Shown here: positions 43,541 to 52,652 of the stretch, one piece after another | Numbering within the stretch: position 1 is the first letter of the stretch | Layout of the letters: each line of letters begins with the position of its first letter | Assembly: GCF_024139115.2 (NCBI RefSeq) | Contig: NC_085140.1 | Coordinates: forward strand, 430,651,240-430,715,239 | Length of the DNA stretch: 64,000 nt | From: Armigeres subalbatus | Lineage: Eukaryota; Arthropoda; Insecta; Diptera; Culicidae | Direction of reading: 5' to 3' | Made by a program: the position numbers and the translations under genes | Notes under the pieces: generated by a model | Database searches by the model: none | What the model saw: only the letters and a program-made list of their open reading frames with translations | Told to the model about the DNA's origin: nothing

Positions 43541-44472
43541 AGGGAAGGATCACATCCATCATTGACTTATTCCGGCCCCATGCCTACTTTTAAAGTAGGT
43601 ATTACATTCACCATTGATTCATTCCGGGCATGCGCCTTAAGACCGGATCAAAATCACCATTGCCTTAATCCGGGCAAGCGCCAAACTTTAAAAACTCAAG
43701 CAACACACTTGTCGTAGACGAGTTACTAAAACCAATCAAGTCACATATGAGTTATTGCAACCAAATCAATTTGAATTGTTCTATTCGGGGAATAGATCAC
43801 ATCTACCATTGATTTATTCTCGGAAAGCGCCTACATATAAAGAAGGAGTCACATCCACCATTGCCATAATATGGGCAGGGCCTACTTTTAAAGAAGGGAT
43901 CACATCCACCATTGCCACAATTCTGGGCACACCTACTTTTAAAGAAGGGATTACATCCACAATTGCTTCAATCGGACAAGCGCCTACTTTGAAGAACAAA
44001 TCCTCCATTGTCAGAATTCGTGCAAGTGCCCATTTTTAAAAAAAGGATCACATCGCCTTCTTTTGAAGAGCGCCTTCTTTTGAAGAAGGAATCACATCCA
44101 CCATTGTCATAATCCATGCAAGCGCCTACTTTTAAAGAAGAGATCGCATCCACCATGGTCTTAATCCGGGCATGCGCCTACGTTTAAAGAAGGAATCACA
44201 TCCTCCATTGCCATAATCCATGCAAGCGCCTATTTTTAAAGAAGGGATAGCATCCACATGGCCTTAATCCGGGCATACGTCATCTTTTAAAGAAGGGATC
44301 ACATCCACCATTGCCTCAATCCGGGCAAGCGCCTTCTTTCAAAGAAGGGATTACATCCCCCATTGCCATAATCCATGCAAGCGCCTACTTTTAAAGAAGG
44401 GATCACATCCCCCATTGTCATAATCCATGCAAGCGCCTACTTTTAAAGAAGGGATCGCATCCACCATGACCT
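43541..44472. repeat. 52-bp minisatellite, about 17 diverged copies
   Basis: The unit is GCGCCTACTTTTAAAGAAGG, then GATCACATCCACCATTGCCA, then TAATCCATGCAA. Copies vary by substitution and small indels. Frames of 62-105 codons read through it but have no other support. It fills the loop next to the right arm of the Transib-like element. Confidence 0.85.
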
Positions 44473-45140
44473 TAACCATGTTTTTGCTGAACATTGCAAC
44501 TTTCCATCTCTTATAAAACCAAAGTTATTCAAAAATCGAGCAATCGAGAAGACTCTTGTCGGCAAAAGTTTCCAATATCAGTAAAAAGCTGAAATGAGCG
44601 ACTTCCAGCATATCGTGAAGAAATTTGCGACTTTTTGCAATTAAGGGAGTAATTATAAGTGGAAATACCTCTAAAAATATGCATAATTTAAAGATTACTT
44701 TTGTTGTATATGAGATGGAATGTTACAATGTTCAGCAAAAACATGCTATTTTGCTTGCTTAAAAACTTCCTAGAAGAGACGGAAAATGGGAAAAATCATT
44801 GGAAAGAGTTAGAATGAAAAATATGATTTTAAAGGGGTTTTTACATAAAACGTCTTAAGTTTGTTATATATGAGAGATAGAGACTCGGCATGTTCAGCAA
44901 AGTTGCTCGTATTACAATTTGCTACAACTTTGCGGAAGACACTATGTGTCTATCTCATTCTGGTGGAAAAATAATTTTCTCAACTCACTTTTAGGGGAAT
45001 TAATCATCAAACTGTTTTTATCGAAAGATGCGCTCCTAAATATCTTGAAACTTCTGTGAACAAACCTGTATCAAAAATCAACACTTTTCGAGTTTTTGTA
45101 TTTCGATCGTGAAAAGGACGAAATAAAACACTGTGCAACG

Positions 45141-46400
45141 ATTCCTTTCCCGTAGTGCTTACGAAGATGCAGAGCATTCATCGGTCTCTTATAACAATGA
45201 GTGTTAAACTAATTTTCCTCTCCTAATCCTAAATTGACTAGAAGAACGTGACCAGCATCGTTATTGGTCATGAATTAGAAACTCCGAAGCAAATATACAA
45301 TAAGAATAACTATTTTGTATCTCAGGAATATTATTTAATTGGTGAGTTGTGTATATTTGCTGTTTCTCGGCCAATCATGATTAGCAACTACTATGTGTAC
45401 AATTAATCAAGCTAATAAGTTCTTCTTTGACTATTTGCACAACATGTATGGCACATTGCAGATTTGTGGGCATTTCTAGATCTTCGCATGGAATTTGCAA
45501 AACAAAAAACCAGAACGGGTTAAAAGATCATTAAAATTTGCTGAAAGTTCTTCACTTATGATTGCTTTCAGCTCATACTGACCATAACAGTTAATCTCAT
45601 ATGCCGAGGACACACAGACAATAGCTCAGTTTGTCGAGCTAATTGTATATAGGACTATGGGTCTGTTAAATTCAATCTGAAATACATATTTTTGTGCATT
45701 TTAGAAAATTCCACAGGATTCTTCTAGTGAGAAAATGTATGCTATATATGTAGACGAAGAATAAGAAGAAATAAATTCTGGCTGAAACGCCCTTCTCAAA
45801 TGTTGGTCTAGTAATATCAATTCTCTATCTGCGTATTCGTCAGGCAGACGTGGATACATATTTGAGTATCCCACTAAATAAAAAATTAAATCTAAGCATT
45901 CATTTTCTAATTTTGACTAAGTCGATACTGTAAAACCACGCTGACACGACAATATGAAGTATGCTTCAGCATAATCACATAATTCTTAAGTGAAATAAGG
46001 TTTTAAACGAAATTTAAATCCGTATTTGAAAAATCCCACAATTTCTTTATTTTTATATGCTTACTGATATAAAGCTGATATAAAATTGATCAGATTCTGG
46101 AGCACATATTCCACGATGAATTCCTTTGAAAGCGGCACAAATGCTGGGGTATGGTATATGCGGCGAGAATGTGGTGATTTATCACAGATTGCCTTTTCTG
46201 TTATTATAACTCTTTTTGTCGCAAAACAGTTACTCGACTTCGAAAAAGTGAAATTAGAATTGCGTATACGCGTGTACGCAATGTAAAAACAATTTGATAA
46301 ATATATAGCGGAAAAAAAAAAATTTCGTTTCGTTTCGAAAAATTTCGAACTAAATGAACCTTGATTTCGTACCGTTTCGAAGTCTCGAAAGAAATCTATA
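45141..46400. other. hAT interior, right side; no gene recognised
   Basis: The 124-codon frame at 46061-46435 (minus) is rich in Phe, Arg and Glu because of the TTTCGTTTCG subterminal repeats. It has no hAT transposase or dimerisation motif. The first 150 bp are paralogous to 36.0 kb. Confidence 0.4.
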
Positions 46401-46492
46401 TTTCGTTTCGTTTCGATCCGAATCAACATAGACATTTTAAATTTCGTTTCGTTTCGTTTCGTTGGGAAAAAGTGTGTTATCGCATACCCTTA

Positions 46493-47062
46493 GTTATAGG
46501 AGTGATCTGAGACCAGAGTATGGACGAATTCTCGTTCTCAACAAAGCGCCGTGAAAAGGTGATGCCGGACCTGTATGAGGAAAAACGTCCTACGAAACGT
46601 CTCATCGCAAGCTGCAGGATGGGATTTTTCCGATCCGCTCGGACTGTTTGTCGCCGTTCACCATACAGTGCAAAATCATCCTCCACCATCTCTGGCGCTC
46701 CAAATGTAAGGTGATTCGGATCCCCCGATTTTATCTCGGCGGTGCCAGGTCCGCCGAAGTTGATTCACTGGGAATGCATATCTTCACCGATGCCAGCAAA
46801 CACGGATACGACTGCTTCGCATATCTACGAACGGTCACCCAAGGAGAAGTCCACTGCACTCTGGGGATGTCACCGGCAAAAGTGTCACCGATAAAACGCC
46901 ATTCGATTCCCCGTCTAGAGCTGATGGGAGCTGTACTAGGAGCCCGGATGAGCCAACCCGTGCTGGGCACTAACTCCTACAATATACCGATTCCAGCAAC
47001 GTGTGCAGCTGGCTCAATTCCGACCAACACCACTACAAGCAATTCGTTGCTTATAGGGTCGG
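46493..47062 (+). pseudogene. BEL/Pao reverse transcriptase end and RNase H-like region
   Basis: Frames read MDEFSFSTKRREKVMPDLYE and EEKRPTKRLIASC, then after a shift LGMHIFTDASKHGYDCFAYL and KRHSIPRLELMGAVLGARM, the RNase H-type D-A-S and P-R-L-E-L blocks of Pao polymerases. It joins 40030 directly when the hAT is removed. The SINE interrupts it after HYKQFVAYRVG. Confidence 0.85.
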
Positions 47063-47356
47063 GGCCCTCCTTAGCCGTGCGGTAAGACGCGCGGCTACAA
47101 AGCAAGACCATGCTGAGGGTGGCTGGGTTCGATTCCCGGTGCCGGTCTAGGCAATTTTCGGATTGGAAACTGTCCAGACTTCCCTGGGCATAAAAGTATC
47201 ATCGTGTTAGCCTCATGATATACGAATGCAAAAAAGGTAACCTGGTTTAGAAACCTCGCAGTTAATAACTGTGGAAGTGCTTAATGAACACTAAGCAGCG
47301 AGGCGGCTCTGTCCCAGTGTGGGGATGTAATGCCAATTAGAAGAAGAAGAAGAAGA
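47063..47356 (+). mobile_element. tRNA-derived SINE (Feilai-like)
   Basis: About 294 bp, near-identical to 14756-15037, with A-box TTAGCCGTGCGG, B-box GGTTCGATTCCC and a (GAA)n tail. AGGGTCGG flanks both sides (47055-47062, 47357-47364). It interrupts the BEL polymerase. Confidence 0.85.
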
Positions 47357-47578
47357 AGGGTCGGAGAAATTCAAGACTGAAGACAAGAACGGAAGAGGGT
47401 GGCAGATTGTCGATGGATTCCAACGCAGCTCAACATTGCAGACGTGGTGTGGGGAAAAAAGGTCCGCCGTTGCAATTGAGTGATTCAACCTTTCCAGTAT
47501 CGGCCCCAAGAAGAGTAACCAGCGCAAGAATTGAACACCGAAGAAACGGAGATATATAGAAGCGAGAGGGGTTGTACT
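47357..47578 (+). pseudogene. BEL/Pao connection region after the SINE
   Basis: The reading resumes as GEKFKTEDKNGRGWQIVDGF in one frame and RWIPTQLNIADVVWGKKGP in another. The latter is the I-P-T-x-x-N-x-A-D motif between RNase H and integrase in Pao elements. A single frameshift lies between them. The gypsy LTR starts directly downstream. Confidence 0.75.
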
Positions 47579-47748
47579 TGTGAGGATTTCGGACGTTGCC
47601 GACCACGACGGGTGGCGAAACGAAATAATAAACGCGTCGGTTAACGGACGATGAAAAAATAAAACTGACTTTATTTCGCGGTATGGAATAATGCTCAACT
47701 GTCATTTCTCTATCTCCCTCTATTCACGCTGACAGGGTTGCCACCACA
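47579..47748 (-). repeat. gypsy 3' LTR
   Basis: 170-bp direct repeat partner of 50835-51015. It shares GATTTCGGACGTT, CGTCGGTTAACGGACGA and TTTCGCGGTATGGAATAATG. Ends are TGT...ACA. Confidence 0.8.
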
Positions 47749-47776
47749 TTATCCCCAACCAGTTATGCCATAAATC

Positions 47777-48835
47777 TTACTCGATGACCTGAAGTCGTAA
47801 CTTTGGTATTCGTATCAGGAAAGGTCTCATCTGCTGATTACATGAATACGCAGGTAGATAGATTATAGATATCCGTTGCTCTTTGCCTTTCATGAAGTTT
47901 ACCATGTATTTATCGCCTCGTTCAATCACTTCGAATAGACCTTCATATGGGTGTTGTAGTGTTTTTTTCACGTGATCGACTCTAACGAAAACTCCAATGC
48001 TCGATCTAAAGTCGCTGGGTAAAAACACACTTTGTTTAGCATGATGCACATCCTCAATTGGTTTGATGTTCTCCACGACACTATGGAGCAATTTTATGAA
48101 ATCCGATGGATTTGTTTCAGCAGTGGTATTTTTGAAAAATTCGCCTGGAACCCGAAGAGGTTATCCATACACCATTTCAGCTACAGAACAGTTCGTATCA
48201 TCGCGGATAGCAGTGCGCAGGTCGAGCAAAATCAATGGAAGTTTCTCCCTCCAGTCCTTCGGATCCACGCACGTAATGGCGGACTTCAACCTGCGGTGAA
48301 ATCGTTCTACTAATCCATTTGCTTGAGGGTGGTAAGCAGTCAGTCCGAGCCATTTGATCAGTTCTAGGAAGAGCTGGGATTCAAACTGACGATTTTGATC
48401 AGTGCTTATTGTTTCGAGAACGCCGACGCGAGATACCCAAGTAGTGTAAAAAGCGTTTGCCACCGTTTCCGCCAACATGTTACCGGACATGGCCCCCGGC
48501 CAACGGCTGAATCTGTCAACCATTGTGAGTAGATATCGATGACCTTTGGATGTTGGTAGAGGACCAACCAAATCTATGTGGACGTGGCTGAACCATCCTT
48601 GAGGAGTACCAAATTCTGCCAGGTCTGCTCGAGTATGACGATTGATTTTGGAACGCTGACATCTATCGCAGGAACGAACGAAATTAGAAACCTCTTGGTT
48701 CGTCGATATATATAGATATGATTTTTCGACTTGCCCGAATCCCAGGATGGAACAAACCGTGGAATGTTTGCATGACCTACAGGCGATGTAGCTTTGGAAT
48801 GAACGGACGTGGTTGTCCGTTACCTGAAATATCAC
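47777..48835 (-). pseudogene. gypsy integrase
   Basis: Frame 48835-48161 starts in the zinc-binding region (VCSILGFGQ, RSCDRCQRSK; the His pair is degraded) and carries the DDE core: D in HIDLVGPL, D in ISTDQNRQFES, and E in NGLVERFHRRLK. Frame 48091-47777 follows after a shift and holds the C-terminal domain with a GPY/F-like YEGLFEVIERGDKYMVNF. The protein would join element DNA to the genome. Frameshifts inactivate it. Confidence 0.85.
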
Positions 48836-50400
48836 AATATATTTTGTTATTAAAGTGGCCGATTTCTTTGAGCTCCAATCGAAGAGAAGTTTTGCTAGTC
48901 AGCAGTCTTTGCAACTCAGGGTCTTGCACTTGGTCTATAGCAATTTGGTCGAAATCTATAGCAGATTGTGTAGCAATTGTGTTCACTCTAGACAGGGCGT
49001 CAGCAACAAAATTGTCCTTTCCGCTGATGTGCCTTATCGAACGCGTGAAGCCAGAAATGTACTGCAAATATCGCTCTTCGTGTGGCAAATGTGTGGAGTT
49101 GGAATCGAGAGCGCAAGTCAGGGGGCGATGGTCGGTGAATATGGTAAATGTTTTACATTCAACCAGATGCCGAAATGCTTAACGGCAAGCCTAATCAGCG
49201 TTAACTCTCGACCAAAATCTGAGTACTTTTTTTGAGATGATGAACATTTTTGGAAGAAGAACCCCAGAGGTTGCCAAGCGCAGCCTGAGTACTGTTGCAA
49301 CACCGCTCCTGCTGCGAGATCCGAAGCGTCAACCATTAGCGCGAGTGGTTTTGAAGTATCTGGATAATGTAATAGAGTTGCCTTCGCAAAGCTTTGCTCA
49401 CATCGCACAAACGTTGTTTCGGCTGTAGGGCTCCATTCCAGCTTGCGAGTGTCGTTTTCTAGGTTTCCATGTATCAAATCCTGTAAAACCTTCTGCACTT
49501 CCGCGGCGCCGAGGAGAAAGCGTTTGTAGCCGTTGACAATAGTAAGAAATCGCCTCAACTGCTTGACTGTGGTGGGTCGCGAATATTCGACGACGGTGCT
49601 CACTCTTTCTTGTTGTAGTTTGATGTGGTTTGATGCCTTCTGCGCTGACACGGTATCCCAAGAAGTCTACTTCTGTTTTCCCGAACTTGCATTTGGTGAA
49701 GTTCAATACGAGACCGTTTCTTCGAAGTCGATCAAATACGATGCGGACGTGCCGTTGATGTTCTTCTTCGGTGGCAGATGCTATGCAAATGTCGTCAACA
49801 AAAACGATAACAAATTCCAAGTCTCCGAAAATGCTATGCATAAAGCGTTGGAACGATTGGCTGGCATTGCATAGCCTTAACTGCATTCTTGTAAATTCAA
49901 ACAACCCAAAAGGGGTTATGACGGCTGTTTTGGGTATGTCACATTCTTCCACAGGCACATTGTAATACGCTCGAAACATATCCAGAGTGGCGAAAAACTT
50001 TTTCCCTCGGAAATTATTCAGGAGATCGTGAATATGAGGAACCGGGTACCTATCAGGAATGGTTACGCGATTCAGGCTTCGCTAGTCTCCAACAAAACGC
50101 CAATCTCCATTCTTCTTAGGAACACAGTGCAGGGGACTGGCCCAGCAGCTTTTCGACGGCCGGCATATTCCCAACTCCATCATCGTCTCGAACTCTTTTT
50201 TCGCCGCTTTCAGTTTATCCGGGGCCATTCTACGTGGTTTACATGCAACAGGAGGTCCTTTAGTCTAAATATGGTGCGTCCCCTTATGCAGGATTTTTGA
50301 TCGCATAGAAGGTGAAGTGGTTATCTCATGGTATTCCATCAGTAAGTCACGAAGCGGATACTTCGATACTTTATCGATTTTCACCTAATTCCCGCACTGT
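48777..50400 (-). pseudogene. gypsy reverse transcriptase and RNase H
   Basis: Starting near 50330 the minus strand reads DKLKAAKKEFETMMELG and VPKKNGDWRFVGD, followed by a stop. Frame 49979-49398 contains the palm with IPKTAVITPFGLFEF and catalytic FVDDICIAS. Frame 49651-49118 contains the tether and RNase H (LALMVDASDLAAGAVLQQ). Frame 49088-48777 ends RNase H with DNFVADALSRV. The order of domains and sequence style match the CsRn1 group of Ty3/gypsy. Several frameshifts and stops are present. Confidence 0.85.
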
Positions 50401-50519
50401 TTTTCGTTGCACAATGTTATGACGTGTCACGAAATCAATATGAAGTGTGGGTTGCTGCGTTAAATTCGTAGATTGTGCGTATACCACACTATCGCAACTA
50501 TAGGTACACCCACAACTAT

Positions 50520-50770
50520 CGGAACAGTGGCCCTACTTGTCCTCGGCTGGCGGATTTTTCACCAGATCCGCGACGTGGCAGATCACGGTTTGATCAATCT
50601 TTCCCACAGTGTGATGAAACATTGTAGTGTCTTGAGTTATTCCTGCCAAGACAAATTGTGCCTCAGCCTGCGTGAACCACATCACCGGGTCCGATTTTCA
50701 AAATTCCGGCAATTTGACAGCAACAGCAGCGGCTGCAACAGGCTGACGCTGTGGGCTTGTCAACATGATG
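50520..50770 (-). pseudogene. gypsy gag N-terminal remnant
   Basis: One minus-strand frame reads DPVMWFTQAEAQFVLAGITQ, then MFHHTVGKIDQTVICHVADL and VKNPPAEDK. This is the capsid-like W-F-x-x-x-E-A-Q-F pattern of insect gypsy Gag. It stops before the usual zinc knuckle, and the reverse transcriptase follows within 200 bp, so the rest of gag and the protease are deleted. Confidence 0.6.
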
Positions 50771-50834
50771 TTGTTTTTATTCAACAATTTGTTTGGACGC
50801 GCACTCCATAAATGACACTGTCGGAGGTCACCAA

Positions 50835-51015
50835 TGTGGAGATTTCGGACGTTACCGATCACGACGGATGGCGAGACGAAATAATAAATGCGTCGGTTAA
50901 CGGACGAAGAAAAATAAAACTGACTCTATTTCGCGGTATGGAATAATGCTCAACTGTCATTTCTCTCTCTCCCTTTATTCCCTTTATTCACGATGGCAGG
51001 GTGGCAACTGTTACA
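50835..51015 (-). repeat. gypsy 5' LTR
   Basis: 181-bp LTR homologous to 47579-47748. The primer-site-like TGGTGACCTCCGAC abuts it on the element's internal side. Confidence 0.8.
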
Positions 51016-51488
51016 CGAGATGATTGATGATTAATCGCCAACTGGGATAGTTTCCCGCCCCAGATGAGTGCGCTCACGAACAACCTGAAGCGCCAACCTG
51101 CAGAACGAATGGAAAAGTTGAAAAAGAGTGGGCCGGTGTACTCGACAGTAGTAGACGACGAAGGCGTTCTGCGAATGGACGGTCGGCTTGCGAACTCCGA
51201 GGAACTCCGACAAGAAGCACCCGATCATTCTGTCACGGTTCCACGACTTCACACACAAACTAATCCAGCAGTACCAAGACCAGTTTATGAGATAGTGGTT
51301 CCAGGTTCCGAAAATGCGGCCAGCAATACATCAAGTAGTGAGCGAATGCGTCTGGTGTATATAGTGTGAACAAGTGTCGGCCACGTTCACCGTGGATGAC
51401 TCCACTTCCCGTCGAACGAATCAAGCCTCGTCGTTAGCCATTTTGCTCCGTTGGCGTCGACTATTTGGGTCCGGTGAAAGTTACAGTT
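51016..51488 (+). pseudogene. BEL/Pao integrase, zinc-binding part
   Basis: Frame 51064-51369 reads MSALTNNLKRQPAERMEKLK, VDDEGVLRMDGRLANSEEL and HTQTNPAVPRPVYE, the region before and within the HHCC zinc domain of BEL integrases. A further frame gives PLPVERI and SVGVDYFGPVKV, where the aspartate of VDYFGP is the first catalytic residue. It is interrupted at GTTACAGTT by a LINE tail. Confidence 0.85.
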
Positions 51489-51729
51489 ACAGGGGCGGAA
51501 ACGAAATCTGTAAACAAGCATTAGACTGGAATGAATGGATGTCCCGCTGACATCGCAACAGAGGCAGTCCCAGAGGCTCATGGTCTCAAAGCCTCAATAA
51601 AGAAATAAAAGAAGTCGACCGAAATCTAACCTGGCAACAGGTTAAAGCGATAGCTGGACAACGCTCAGGATGGAGATCTTTCAAGTCGGCCCTTTGCACC
51701 ACCCGGTGTTCAGGATCCATAACATGAAT
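51489..51729 (+). mobile_element. 5'-truncated LINE 3' end inserted in BEL integrase
   Basis: A 241-bp insertion flanked by GTTACAGTT at 51480-51488 and 51730-51738. It encodes a LINE C-terminus (RNLTWQQVKAIAGQRSGWRS, FKSALCTTR) and belongs to the same family as 13318-13660. Removing it restores the BEL reading VKVTV/GRRKQKRWVAVF. Confidence 0.8.
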
Positions 51730-52376
51730 GTTACAGTTGGACGGCGTAAACAAAAACGTTGGGTGGCAGTTTTCACTTGCTAGGCTGTGCGTGCGGTGCA
51801 CCTGGAAGTTTTACACAGTCTCACGACCAAGTCGTGTCGAAAGGCCATCACCCGTTTCCAAAGCAAGTTTGGCAGGCCAAGTCATATATTCACCGACAAT
51901 GCCACTTGCTTTCGTGGAGCGAACAATGAGATGATCAAAATGGAGAAGATCAACGAAGAGAGCACCGAAGTTGTAAGCAGTTCGACTACAGCCTGGCATT
52001 TCATTTCGCCGAGAACACCACACATGGGAGATGCAGATGTAAGGATGGACGGGAAGTCAACGGATCCCGCAAAACTCAGCGGAATATTTACAAGCAGTCA
52101 CAGTTGCTCGAAGACCAAATGTGGGAACGATGGAGTAAGGAGTACTTTCCGACAATTCACCAACGGTCTAAATGGCTCGACGAGCAAAAGTCGCTCCAGG
52201 AGGGCGACTTGGTATTCATGGTCGATAGGAACAACCGTAAGTCTTGGAGAAGATGAGTCTTCAAAGCGGTTATTAAAGCTACGGATGGACGAGTTAGACA
52301 AGCGGACGTAAGGATGGATGACAGTAATATACAAATACGTGATGTAGTAAACTTAGCGGCACTAGAGATTAAGTAA
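51730..52376 (+). pseudogene. BEL/Pao integrase, catalytic and C-terminal part
   Basis: The frame reads VTVGRRKQKRWVAVF, then RAVHLEVLHSLTTKSCRKAI and IFTDNATCFRGANNE, with the second catalytic aspartate in TDNATCF. It continues with AWHFISPRTPHMGDADVRM; the usual catalytic glutamate in G-A-W-E is replaced here by D-A-D-V. The C-terminus runs VIKATDGRVRQADVRM to a stop at 52374-52376. Frameshifts occur in the last third. Confidence 0.85.
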
Positions 52377-52432
52377 ATCCGAAAGTTTAGTTCGGTGATA
52401 ATTAAAGTTCTTGGCCAAAATTGAACTTATTG

Positions 52433-52555
52433 TACCGTGGACCCGTTCATTTTTTAATGACTGAAATACGTTTGAACACTTTTTAATTTGAACGAAACCA
52501 AAGGGGTAAAAAGTGTTCAAATTTAAAACGGTTATATTACCGGAGGTCCACGGTA
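52433..52555. mobile_element. 123-bp MITE with TACCGTGGACC ends
   Basis: TACCGTGGACC at the left and GGTCCACGGTA at the right are an exact 11-bp inverted repeat, and inner sequences also pair (GTTTGAACACTTTTTAATTTG with GTGTTCAAATTTAAAAC). TA may be the target. It sits between BEL and the RTE insertion. Confidence 0.65.
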
Positions 52556-52652
52556 GTGGTAGTGGTAGCTATTGCAGGCATTTTCGTCTTTTCGTCGTAG
52601 TCTTAAAATCCAATAAAAGAGACACTTTTTTGCCAAAGATTATTATTTATCA

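Larger units (their letters stand above)
40810..45135. mobile_element. Long-TIR Transib-like element with RSS-type ends
   Basis: Begins CACAGTGTTTTATTTCGTC and ends with its reverse complement ...CACTGTG. CAACG flanks both sides (40805-40809, 45136-45140). The right arm (44473-45135) is inverted-homologous to the left arm (40810 to about 42500) over more than 650 bp once insertions in the left arm are removed. CACWRTG-type ends plus a 5-bp, GC-containing duplication are the known marks of Transib, the RAG1-related superfamily. No transposase was seen; the middle is minisatellite and nested insertions. Confidence 0.65.
40031..46492. mobile_element. Non-autonomous hAT-like element
   Basis: Left end TAAGCATATGCGGTA and right end TATCGCATACCCTTA are imperfect inverted repeats. 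The 8-bp sequence GTTATAGG flanks both sides (40023-40030 and 46493-46500), and removing the element restores the BEL reading ...EIVIG/VI... . An 8-bp duplication and TA-R-N-G-like ends fit hAT. Both subterminal regions are full of TTTCGTTTCG and GGAATTTCG. Without the nested Transib-like element it is about 2.1 kb, and no transposase was recognised. Confidence 0.75.
47579..51015 (-). mobile_element. Ty3/gypsy element (CsRn1-like), internally deleted
   Basis: LTRs at 47579-47748 (3') and 50835-51015 (5') are clearly homologous but diverged by substitutions and small indels, so the insertion is not recent. On the minus strand TTGGTGACCTCCGACAG follows the 5' LTR, resembling a tRNA-Trp-type primer site, and a GGTTGGGGATAA purine stretch precedes the 3' LTR. 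Inside are a gag remnant, then reverse transcriptase, RNase H and integrase. At 3.4 kb it is shorter than usual because most of gag and the protease are missing. It lies inside BEL pol in reverse orientation. The target duplication was not resolved. Confidence 0.85.
39330..52376 (+). mobile_element. BEL/Pao LTR-retrotransposon pol region, broken by at least four insertions
   Basis: Plus-strand pol pieces read in order across 13 kb: reverse transcriptase (39330-40030, resuming at 46493), RNase H-like region (to 47062, resuming at 47357) and integrase (51016-51488, resuming at 51730). Intervening DNA is hAT (40031-46492), SINE (47063-47356), gypsy (47579-51015) and a LINE tail (51489-51729). 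Target duplications mark three of these joints. BEL LTRs were not identified. Many stops and frameshifts show an old element. Confidence 0.8.

Noticed and set aside
43541..44472. CRISPR-like regular array
   Set aside because: The unit is a 52-bp minisatellite without distinct spacers, in eukaryotic DNA. The same applies to 56290-56900 and 43150-43312.
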